DNA of 64,000 nucleotides from Lineus longissimus (lineage: Eukaryota > Nemertea > Pilidiophora > Heteronemertea > Lineidae), in the NCBI RefSeq assembly GCF_910592395.1, contig NC_088309.1, forward strand, positions 4,962,501-5,026,500, in the 5' to 3' direction. Of the stretch, positions 11,301 through 23,000 are shown in pieces (position 1 is the first letter of the stretch; every line of letters starts with the position of its first letter). Below the pieces are notes generated by a model. The model saw nothing but the letters and a program-made list of their open reading frames with translations, had not been told where the DNA came from and did no database searches. A program made the translations under genes and the position numbers.

Positions 11301-13807
11301 TCTCTGGATAACTCATGAAGCTGTTTTGCAAACACCACTTCTTTGTTCTTAAGAATTGAAGATCCTAAATAAAAAAGAAAGGTAACATTTACAGCTCAAG
11401 TGATCCGGGGTTATTTTGAAGGAGCAGCTACTACATCAGCACAAAAAAAAATTTCTTGAAATATTCACGACAAGCACAATTCTGTGATCTGCATGACACA
11501 CAGAGCCAAGTATTCCAAGAGGAGTACGAGGCAGATGCAATTTACACTGTCACTACCCTTCCCCCAAGAAGTTTGTTAATAGATTTACCTGCTTTTTTCA
11601 TTGTGGTGACCCTTCTCTCACTGAGGAATAGCTGTACTGACTCGCCAACAAATAGAATCTTTTCAGCCACTCGCACTGGGATGTAGCATGGTAACAGTTC
11701 TCCACGAATACAAAATTGTTCATTTGTCGGCATCACACCAATGCCTTTGTCAATTTGCTGAAAAAGTACAAGAGGTATGATAATGATGTACATGAGTAGA
11801 AAAAGCTTTCCGTGTAAATTGAGTATGCCCCAATTTGCAGATGGAGAACTCTGAGTTTATGAAACTCATCCTACTCACCAACATCTGCTGCAGCATCTTC
11901 CCACTCAGGCCACTTAGTCCAAGCTCATCCTCTTCTGCCTGGATCTCCTGCTTCGGAGCAGTTGATGGAATCATCTGGATGAAAAACTCCTCATGCTTAT
12001 CAAGCAGCAAACCATGGAGCATCCAGCTTGCAAGCTGTTTGTACAGAACACCATGACATGTGAAGATAATTCTGGAAGCAGAAGAACACTAGCAATTAGA
12101 AAAATAACTGTCTTTACATCAACTTTACGCAGTAACACAAACAAGGTAATGATTTCAACAAGTTTTATTAAAATGTATGAGTATCATTGGCAAATTCATA
12201 TTGATCTGACATGACAAGGTCCCTACATTTAATGGACTAACAAGGTCCCCACATTTAACTTCACTCTTTAGATACCACACTTACTGTTGTAATGCTGCTT
12301 TGACTATAGGTAAACCATGCGAGGAGTTTTTGTGCAAGATGTCCAAAATGTGACAACCATGGGCATTTTGAGATGAGATCTGTTCCAAGATTGAAACCAA
12401 GAAGGGGAACATGTGTCGATACTGAAACAACATCAAAATGAATGTAAAATGCATCAAGTATTTTGGAGCTAAAACAGTTCCGCCTTCACCAGCCAGGAAT
12501 TGTTTTTTCTTCATACAATTACCAGGTACATTGATACATGCAGTAACTGAATGTACAGGATTCCTTAAAAGATTTTTCTCATGTAACATCTAACAATTCC
12601 CAAAGGAACATGCACACATTAAGAAAAGCTAAACTAGTTTAAACTCACTTCATCTAAAGAGCTCTGAACAAATGCAACTGTCAAGTGTGGGTCAGCAAGG
12701 ACGCTCTGTTCAATATCCAACAAACTTTTCCTGTAGGGATCCAGCACTGAATCAAGGCCATCACAAAATGCTTTTAGGTAAAGGCCTGGCTGAAGACAAC
12801 TTGATTCTGAAATGAGTAATTATGAAAATTCTAAAGTGAGACTGACAGGGCTGAGGAAACAGTCTAGGTGAACAAAAGTTCATGTACGGTAAGAGAAGGT
12901 GGTAGTACATTTGTAGCCTTTTGTTGTCATTTTCAAGAAATAAAACTAATAATCGTTGCATGTCATAGTCAGCCACTAGGAGTCCTATCAGTATTATAGC
13001 AAATTACCGTACATCATAACACTATTTTTAATGCAAAAGAGGAGTTAGTTCTTTCTTGAAGATTTTACAAAGCAAGTTTACCATACCTGGAGGTGGAATC
13101 TTTGTCACAGCTGGGCAGCCACTATTTTTCCGGATAAATTCTTGAAATCTGTAGTAATAGCTCCCAAGTTCACATAATCTGTTAAGTAGCTCCTCCTCAG
13201 TGCGACTAATGAAAGGGAGGTCTGGGACGAGCTGGAAGTTAATATCAAAGGAATGTTCATCAGCATTGAATCCTTTTTTGTGATCCTATTCCTAAAAATC
13301 CTAACAACAAACATCCTCCCATTATTTCACAAAATCTCTGTAGTGTAATTTTAAATACAAAACTCAACAAGTGATACAGAACCCACTAGCAACAGAACTT
13401 AGCATCATTCAAATATTTTTCCACTTATATGCAACTATTGCGTCTTTCTCATTCAATCAATCGACAATAAATACCCTACCCCCTGGGGCAGGGGCCCATG
13501 CAGGAGTTTCTTTCGATACCACTACCAGTCCAAATAATATATATGCAAACGTGAAAAAGGTGCTTCCCCTAATGGATAGCTGCCTCTTCCATCCGTATAC
13601 ATCTTATGGTCATAGAAGTTACATGTAGAGGTGACACTTTTTTGGGTCACCCTGACTGGTGCCAGTGGTGGTGAGACTGAGAGAAAAATTACTTTTTAGA
13701 AAAGATCCAAGAAAAAAACATTACTGTACCCTGATGTCAAACTTTTCATTCATAACAAATATGCTGCCCGGACACCCACTAAGGGCAAGAATTACTTCAT
13801 GCAACAT
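8309..13807 (-). CDS. TUBGCP4: gamma-tubulin complex component 4 (GCP4), 15 exons
   Basis: GCP4 is a core subunit of the gamma-tubulin ring complex that nucleates microtubules at centrosomes and spindles. It has an N-terminal GRIP1 domain for lateral packing and a C-terminal GRIP2 domain that binds gamma-tubulin. Exons are 13807-13730, 13231-13087, 12806-12649, 12421-12285, 12071-11879, 11757-11589, 11364-11237, 11082-10926, 10648-10541, 10271-10133, 9944-9767, 9482-9348, 9131-9015, 8757-8618 and 8333-8309. They total 2007 nt, 668 residues (human 667), with every junction in phase. Landmarks are LALSGCPGSIF at the start, WMLHGLLLDKHEEFF, LPCYIPVRVAEKILFVGES, LLGRGELFLAFID, THMAFLVDNLQYYLQVDV, ATRDFEAIRLSHDQF and LLLRIDFNKYF. 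The exon 1 donor (AG|GTACAG) is weak; the others are standard. Several plus-strand open frames inside it are shadows. Confidence 0.96.
9541..9680 (+). repeat. possible tRNA-derived SINE fragment in TUBGCP4 intron 11
   Basis: TAGCCTAGTGGTTGACA resembles a pol III A box. About 40 bases on, TGTTCCATCCCGGG resembles a degenerate B box. The spacing fits a tRNA-derived SINE head. No tail or target duplication was identified, so this is tentative. Confidence 0.35.
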
Positions 13808-14065
13808 GGCTTATTCTTCACTCCTTTTTTACGGTGAAAAATCACATTTATTCAGCAAAACTTTACAAAACATCATCAAAACCGGGGCGGGAAATACCCA
13901 TCCCTACCAGCCTCGATCGCAGGCAGAACCCTCAAATGTGATTGGCCAAGGACGAAATGAGGTCAGGAATTCCCACACTTCCTAAATAGGTCAAAGGCCA
14001 AAAAAGTTTTGCGAGACCGATTTGATCATCTCGTCGCCAGGAAAAACCTCATCAAAGTCATCGAA
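13808..14065. promoter_or_regulatory. divergent TUBGCP4/SLC5 promoter region
   Basis: Only 258 bases separate the two start codons, which face away from each other. The spacer holds ATTGG (inverted CCAAT box) at 13941-13945 within GTGATTGGCCAAGG. No TATA box is evident. Sharing of the promoter is inferred from the distance. The two genes have unrelated jobs. Confidence 0.5.
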
Positions 14066-17000
14066 ATGGCTAATGCTTCAATAGCAGGGGGGACTAATGT
14101 TACTGGAACGAATCTTCATTATGCTGACATTATTGTCATCGTTCTATACTTCGTCATTGTCTTGGCGATCGGTATTTGGGTGAGTTGACAAGGTTTTTTT
14201 TCACTTGTCTTTCATACATGAATGATGACATACTATACTACTACTAGGCCCTGGGCCTATATTTATGAAATTAACTGTAAAAAGTGTATTAACTTTAATT
14301 TTCATACTTTTGTGTTTACCTACATGTCAGTCATACATGGTCCACTTGCTGTATCTCATCTGTGTTGCCTACTCTAATACTGATATATATCTCGCCATGG
14401 AGGTATTATTACCTCCATGATCTCGCACACTGTCGTCAGTAATTTATCGTCATGACTCGTGTACGTACATGATTCAACTTTTATTGGGAATTGACAACGT
14501 CGAAGTAAATAGATGGCGATATTATTATTACGCATGACCTGGTGATGCAATATCGCACAACGTTAAAAGGCATAAAGAGGTCCTTGTCAGTATCATCTCT
14601 CATCGGGGTCCCCACCTCTAGTACACTCTTCACTTACTGACACTGGCTCAGCATTGAAATGCTCCCATTATCGAGGCCTTGCCGTTCAAATTCCACGGTC
14701 CAATTTGCCATGTACATTTCATAAAAAAACCCACAGTATCCTCATGGACGAGCTTTCTATTGCCAGTGGTGCCTGCATGCAATATGTAAGATTAAAATGT
14801 TTCTTTCAGTCATCATGCCGAAACCGAGGTAGTGTTGGTGGATATTTCTTAGCAGGGAGGAGTATGCACTGGATTCCTGTAAGTATACAGTATGGGACAT
14901 GAAATTAAGTTACAACTTAAAATAGTACTACCGCTATACTACTTCTAAGGGTCTCTTAAAGTCACCATTAAGTACATGTAAATAAAATTTGTTTTTTGTT
15001 GAAATATCAGTTCTAAAAAGATATTTCTCTTGTCCTGCATTCATGAAAGCAATTATTTGTTGCAGGTTGGTGCTTCACTTTTTGCCAGTAACATTGGAAG
15101 TGGCCACTTCATCGGTTTAGCAGGATCAGGGGCAGCTAGTGGAATTGGAATCGCTGTATTTGAATTGAATGTAAGTCACACCTACATGTAAAAAAACTAA
15201 GTATTTGATGTCGGCGGATGTGACAGGAATATTTCGACTTTGAAAATACTGAGGATTTGTCATGTTGTTGTAAATGACTGAAATTGTCTGAACATACTAA
15301 CGAATTCCAAGCTATTCTTTTGATTAGTTTTCCAAAGTTCGACTGGCATGACAAATAGGGAAAAATGAACGCACTATTCAAACTTTTTTTCATACTTTGT
15401 CATTTGTTTTTTCATTCAGGCTATCTTTGTGTTGATGATCCTAGGATGGGTGTTCGTCCCTGTGTATGTGGCTGCTGGTGTAAGTATGACTTCCTTCACC
15501 CTATTTAGCCGGTTGAGGAGTGTCTGTTACATATAGGCCTGATCATTCATGTTCAGCAGTGTTTGCCTAAACTCCTTGTCCTGTTAAATTGATGTCAAGT
15601 TCTCAGAAAGATAAAAATGAAATTCAGTGAATAGTGTTTTTGTGACAAAGTTGTTTATGGTGGTAACTCAATTTCTTATCAATTGTTATTTGTAAAGATT
15701 AGCACCATAAAATTGACTAAAGTTAATTTGTTTATGTTTTGTCTAAATCATTTGGGGCTCCAGTGCACAAGCTACTGTTCGGATGTCTTTGAAATCCAAC
15801 CAGTAGTTCATGCTCCAGAGTCCCAAACAATGTCGATAAAAACGTTTTATGAATGGGCTACCAGTATACCTATCAGTCGATCCCAGCCACTGACTCCTTT
15901 TGAAGCTTTTGCAGCTAATGTGGTAAAAGTTGGGTGATTAGAGATGTGAATTTACTTCGGTAGTCAGTTTCTGTGGTTCCGTTTCTATGATCCAGATCCT
16001 CTCTTAGACTTCTTCAAGAAATTGTAAATCAAATTGTTGGTTGTTTTTCAGGTTTATACCATGCCCGAGTATCTCCGCAAACGATTTGGAGGTCAAAGAA
16101 TCAGGGTATATTTAGCTGTGCTTGCCTTGCTCTTGTATATATTCACGAAGATCTCAGTAAGTATAAGTAAACATGTAATATTGACTCTACTGTGTTTGCA
16201 GACCACCAATTTTAGACAAAGGTTTGATGTCCACAAACCTTTGACAGTAGGCCAGCAATTAGCATCATTCTGTGATGGATCATGGCAACTTCTTATATGT
16301 TTGTGACTTCTGCTTGGTGAAATATTTTTAACCAACGCTAAACTTAAGCCTTAACCCTGGTCATAAATGTTGCCCTTATGTCATGCTCTGTTTCTCTTGG
16401 CATGAATAATCTCATACCTTGACTTTGAGAAACCTTATATTGTAAATTGAGGATAAAAGTTTAGAGGCCATTTCAAATCCACATATCCTGTTTTGCAAGT
16501 TCTTGCTCAGGTTGCATAAAGATATGTTGAATGACATGAATGGTAGACAGCACCCTACTATTATCACGAAAGTACTCTCAACCTAAAGCATTGTCACTGA
16601 GGCATTCAAAAGGGCATGGTCATGTCACTGACCTTATTGGCCAAAGATTCATGATAAAGCTTTCTGCACTATTCATGTTGAATTTGATTTTGAATAAACT
16701 GAATGAGATTAAGAAGGGATATGACTGAAATTAATGTAACATGACAAAGGCCTGTGTGTTTATGTTAACCAAGTTTAAAGTGGTGATATCTTTATTTCAT
16801 CCCAGGCTTGAAATAACATTTATATGATAATGTAATGAATGAAATTGTGTCTTTTCATGAAGGTATGACCAGGTTACCATAAACTACACAATGAGAAAAT
16901 GCAAATTTTTATTTGACCAGACAGACACTAGGCCAGAATGGCCTGATATCGGTCCTGTTTCATGTGAATGATACTTTATACATGCTTTAGCACTAAAGTG

Positions 17001-20000
17001 ATTGAATGTATTGAAGTCTTTTGGTGTCAGACAGTTCATAGAAATCATAAAATTGAAACATTGAATAATTTATCTTAACTTGGAGTAGGAGGTGCTTTTA
17101 TTGACTACAAGCTAACATGCAGATGAAAGTTACACTGAAAAGTTTATCAGGAACAGTAACATTGTCCAAAAGAAGATGCAGTATAATGAATCGAAATAGT
17201 TACTGTCTGAACTGCACCTTTTAGGCCTATAACCATGTTTGGCCGTTATATTTAGAGCAATGCCATTTGATGTTTGGTCTTACCCTTTTCCTGTATCTTC
17301 TAATCTGTCATTGAGAAGTTAACGTGAATCCTGTCAGTCTTCTCTCATCATAATGTGATACTTTTCAGGCTGATTTGTATGCTGGTGCTGTATTTATTGA
17401 ACAATCTTTGAAATGGAATCTGTACGCATCCGTCCTGCTACTGCTTGGTATTGCAGCTCTGTTCACAATCACTGGTAAGTCAAGTCCTGGACAACTTTCA
17501 CTATTGTGAATGTTTAGTTGCATGCCACTGTGTTAGGGCTCCAATTGGTTTATTGGCCAAGGAGAAGTCGGTCACAAGGTGCTCGTGTTTCGCACTTGGG
17601 TGGGGTTTCTTGTCATGGCAACATGACCATGTACATGAAGTATGAGGACAAGGCAATCAAGGAAAAGCAATTTGCCCAAAGTCACAAGCGATGTGTCAGC
17701 ATAGGTTATTGGACCCTTGGTATCTATCAACTTAAAAACACCTAATTTTGTCATCCATTTTTTGTTGTTCTTGAGTCCTATGTCCTCAGATCTAAAAGGG
17801 ATCTCTTCATTGGCTTTCCCTCTTCATTCATAGAAAGAGTATCGATTAAGAAATAAAATAGAGCATGTCTCTTTCATAATGCTTTATATTTGTCCGCAGG
17901 AGGTTTAACTGCTGTGATCTGGACCGACTTTATTCAGACGATCATCATGGTCATCGGTGCCTTTGTTCTCATGATTCTTAGTAAGTATATTTATGACATG
18001 GATGACTACCGATCTTCTTTGCTGATAGTGATATATCCCATGTTTGAATATCAAATAAGAATTGCTGCATGTCTGAATTTCATATTCAGTTGCAAAATCA
18101 ATTTTGTCTTTTTAAACATGTGGCAGACATTTTACTGGAAGGCCCCAACTTGCACCAAATTAAAAAAAAACAACAACATTAAGTTGCATGTATTATCAGG
18201 CAGTCACCAGTTGGTGCACACTCAAATATCTATAGTTTGTATTTCAACAGGTTACTGAAATATTCATGTCAATATCTGGTTTAAATGATCAGCCTGTGTT
18301 GCCTAATATTTGAGGGTGTGCACACCCAAGCACAATGCAAGCACAATCCTGTTCAGATTTTAATCTGGGTGTATTTACTTATGTCTTGTCATTGATTAGA
18401 TTGTTGATTTGAAAAACATTAGAACTTCAACCCAATGTAGAAGTGCAGTTTTGATAAAAAGTGAAAGTCAAAAATGGGAATGCAATTAGAAGAAAAGCAA
18501 AATGCCGTTCCAGTATTCAACTTTCATAGTTTTTACAACGTGGTTGAGTCTAGTTGGGAGCAATTTCATTGTTCAAAATGAGTGATATAAGAGAACAAAG
18601 GTATTTCTATATTACATAATTGTGCTGTTGTTTTTCTGAAATGATTACCATCTTAAATGACATCGATACTCCACTGGGTTTGTTATGCATTAATAATGTT
18701 GTAGTCATTGGTTATTCATGTATGCATACCTTCACCAGTGTTTCATTTATTTTTGAGCGTTTCTGTACAAATAGTAACAAATTCACGCTAGTCCTGTTTC
18801 AAAAGTTCTAGCGCTTTGTGCATTGCCACCAATAGAGCCCAAAAGGTTTTCATCACACCTTTGCTGATATATCTATTGCTTTTCTTATGCTCTAACATGT
18901 TTCTATGCGTGCTGCTATGATCTAACCCCCTGTATGCTTCCTGCTAATCCAATAAATATCCCCCTATATCTTGCTTCTCTGCTTCATCTCATTTCAAGGT
19001 TTTATGAAATTGGGTGGATATCAACAAGTAGTGGATGCCTTTATGGTATCAATTCCGCAGGAAACAATTTACTCGAACAGCACTTGTGGGTTTGTCCCAG
19101 CAGAATCTATGCACTTTATTCGGCCTGTCACTGACTCCCTCTTGCCATGGCCTGGTGTATTCTTTGGCCTCACTGTCAACTCTGTGTGGTACTGGTGCTC
19201 TGATCAGGTCAGCTCAGTTTTTTAGGTCAACTTTTCCACTAGATCAGAGTAGAAGTGCCTGCGAAAGCTTTCCTTTTAGTGGCACTTTCCTATTACAACA
19301 TACATGTAGCTGAAATATGTAATTGATTTGAAGCCATGTTAATAGAAAGATAATACATGTAATAGCTTCAGTGCCCAAATTGTACGCTTTCTGCAAATAT
19401 ATTTCATGATGTGCAGCACTGGTGTTTTTTATAGCTTCATTCCTTTTACCGTATTTTCCGGCGTATGACCCGCGGCTTTTTGCCCTCAAACAGGCCCAAA
19501 AAGTGGGGGTGCGGGTAATACAAAGGTGCGGGTCTTGCGTGGATTCTGAGAGGGATAAGCCCCAACCCCAAAGAAAAAAAAGGGGACCAAACTGGTTACT
19601 TGATAAGGATTTATGTCCATCGTTTTCGCATTGTTTTCAACCAATATTTCCGCCATGATCGCATAGTTTGTGATGTCTCCGCTAGGGAAAGTAGTTACGG
19701 CCATGCTGGAATTGATCCACTTTGGTTAACAATTAAAAAAAAACATGGCGGTTCTAGGATGTCAACATCAATGAATGGCTTACTATTTTTGGAGAATGCG
19801 GGTCTTGGAGCAGTGCGGGTCATAATCAGGTGCGGGTCTTGCGTGGCTTTAGGTAATGGTCAAAGGGGGTGCGGGTCATAGGGCAGTGCGGGGGATAATC
19901 CGGAAAATACGGTAGTCCTGATACCTTGTAGATGTACTTGTAGAGATGTGACCTTGGCATATTTGCATGAATCCGACCCAACCTTTACCTACCTCATTCC

Positions 20001-23000
20001 CTCCGTCCTCTAGGTCTCATTAAGGTCGGCGGCCATGATGCAGTGGTCAATCAATTCTTCACGTCCTGGCCAAACACCACCAGAAACTACAATGCCTCCT
20101 CCAACTACACTACCTGTGGTATCCCTCCCGCCAATTCCATGCACCTCATGCGCGCCGCCAGTGATGGAAATCTACCCTGGACAGGGATCACGTTCGGTCT
20201 CACCGTATCGTCCATTTGGTACTGGTGCTCTGATCAGGTCAGTCAAAGAGTAGAGTAAGCACTTTCTGCCTCTTACTGGAGTATGTCACTTGGCCATTTG
20301 GATTTTCCAGTCCCTATTAGAGAAGGTGGGTACCCTTTGATTTCTCCCAAGAATGGCTGTGCTTCAGGCGAAGGTAAGGTAGGTTTTTCAGGGACTTCAA
20401 TCACTTCAAATGCCTTGAAACGAATGCAACTTAGAAGTGGAATAATAACTGGCCCAGAGGTGCTGTCTGTCGAATGTCAATTTTATTGGCTTTGAAACGT
20501 GCTGAACTGCTCCAAACCCCTCACCCTTGCATGTTGACAGCTCTTTACCTGCATGAACCTAAAAAAAGCATGACCAAAATCCTCAACTTTATTTTATTTC
20601 TGCTTGCAAAGGAAAGAAATATCATTGAAGTTTTCCCTAATGCAGGTTTCACGAAAGTAGGTGGGTATCAAGCAGTAAAAGATGGTTATTTTGAAGCCAT
20701 CCCAGAAACAACGTTGTACAGTAATGCCACATGTGGAATCCCTGCTTCATATTCATACAATTTGATGCGAGGAATGGAAACAGATCTCCCGTGGACTGGG
20801 GCCATCTTTGGCCTGATGGTATCAGCAATCTGGTACTGGTGTTCGGATCAGGTTTGTATGTTAGCTTAGTTGTCTTCGGCTAAATTCCTTAATGAAGCAC
20901 TTACATGTAGACATAGACATAGTCTTTATTTTGTAATTATACTTTTTAGCCCATCTCTGTGTAATCCCTTGTCTTGTTATGCTATGTGTGGTATGATTGT
21001 GCTTCATTTATATGTGGTCTTGTGTCACTGTAATGTGGCCTTACCGTATATGCTAAATATGGTCTTGTTGCACTATATATCAGCTCAGGATGTTTCTTGA
21101 GGCTTTTGCATTGTTCGGCTTTTTGCCAGACATTTCAGTTTTCCAAAGAGGTATTTTCTTCAGTTTGTGTTTTGAAACATGTTGTCTTTAGTTTAATTAC
21201 TTCCAAGATAATTGACTTAATCTTGCACAAAATGCCGATAGGGTTATGCAAAGAAATAGAGCTTTTATTGAAATTGCCGATTATTGTCACATACGATATA
21301 TGACTGCAGGTGGCAGTGATTTATATTTCTCCTTTCCGGGGCGCTTTAGACACTTGTTTTACCGTTTAGGTCATTGTGCAAAGAGCCCTTGCTGCAAAGG
21401 ATCTGTCGCATGCTAAGGGTGGGACCATCCTGGCAGGTTACCTCAAGATTCTTCCCCTGTGGCTACTCGTCTTCCCAGGAATGATTGCAAGGATCCTCTT
21501 CCCAGGTAAACACCAGAATTTTGCTTTTCTAACTGCGGAGATTTCTGCGGTTAGTTATGTAAATTGCCACATGGCTCACATTTCGATTCAAAAGAGCACA
21601 GCAATTAACCTGAAAAAGGGGCTGAATGTGTGCTATTGCTGTTTTCCTCTTCAACTAACCTGATGTATTTTTTTCACAAGATGAGGTTGGTTGTGCTGAC
21701 CCTGCCATCTGTAAGGCACTCTGTGGGAAGGAACGAGGTTGCACGGACATCGCCTACCCAAAGCTGGTGCTCAATTTGATGCCCGACGGTGCCCGAGGTC
21801 TAATGTTGGCGGTGATGATGGCCGCACTGATGTCATCATTGACGTCCATTTTCAACAGCGGTAGTACCATTTTCACCATGGATATCTGGCGAAGGATCAG
21901 GAAGCATGCATCTGACATGGAACTTATGATTGTTGGAAGGTGCGTCAATCCGAGGACGTATGAATTTGACTTCATAAAGATCATCATAATTCGGACTAAA
22001 GTATTTTTGGGTGGTGTAAAGTGATGTTTCTGACATTGCTTAACTATTATTTGATGACTTGGCTACTTGTAAGCAAGTACACATCTTTTGCTATGATATG
22101 GATTTGAATATCAGCATTGAGCTGATACAGAACTGGAAGCATCTTTGCAAATAAAAACAAATCATAATTTACATTTTCTAGTTGAAGTCAACATATTTTT
22201 CCAAACTGTATTGGTCTGATGTATACAAATGCTAATTCATTCTCATCTCTGTCTCTATGTAGGGTGTTCGTACTTGTCCTCGCGGGTATTGGTATTGCAT
22301 GGATCCCGATCGTACAGAGTGGTGCCGAGCTGTTCCACTACATCCAGGCTGTTACCAGCTACCTGTCGCCGCCTGTCTGTGCAGTTTACGTTCTAGCTAT
22401 CTTCTGGAAGAGAACCAACGAACAAGTAAGAATTTCTCATTCTTAAACTTCCCCTCACGATGTAGTAATACTTCTCTTAAGTTGTTTCATCACCCTCGTC
22501 CCAGGCAATTTATTAACAGATACCATATGCATAATAATGTTTGCATAGAAAAATTGTACAGAGTGGTGCCGAGCTGTTCCACTACATCCAGGCTGTTACC
22601 AGCTACCTGTCGCCGCCTGTCTGTGCAGTTTACGTTCTAGCTATCTTCTGGAAGAGAACCAACGAACAAGTAAGAATTTCTCATTCTTAAACTTCCCCTC
22701 ACGATGTAGTAATACTTCTCTGAAGTTGTTTCATCACCCTCGTCCCAGGCAATTTATTAACAGATACCATATGCATAATAATGTTTGCATAGAAAAATTG
22801 CAACGAAACACCATTTAGTACCGCGTACATTGATATGTGTGAACTTTTTTTCATTTTGGAGTACTTATTTTGGAGTAGGTAAAAGATGCGTAAAAAATGT
22901 TGCTCTAAATTTTGAAATTAACTTTTTCTTTCTAGGGTGCCTTCTGGGGCCTGATGGTTGGCCTTGTGACGGGCCTCATCCGTTTTGGCTGGGAGTACGC

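Noticed and set aside
17981-18998. Possible extra copy of the exon 8 cluster before 8a
   Set aside because: No sequence encoding a WYWC-type end or GGY start was found in this interval.
22556-22799. A fourth alternative exon of the SLC5 gene
   Set aside because: It is a partial, almost identical copy of exon 11 without a pyrimidine tract or genuine acceptor.
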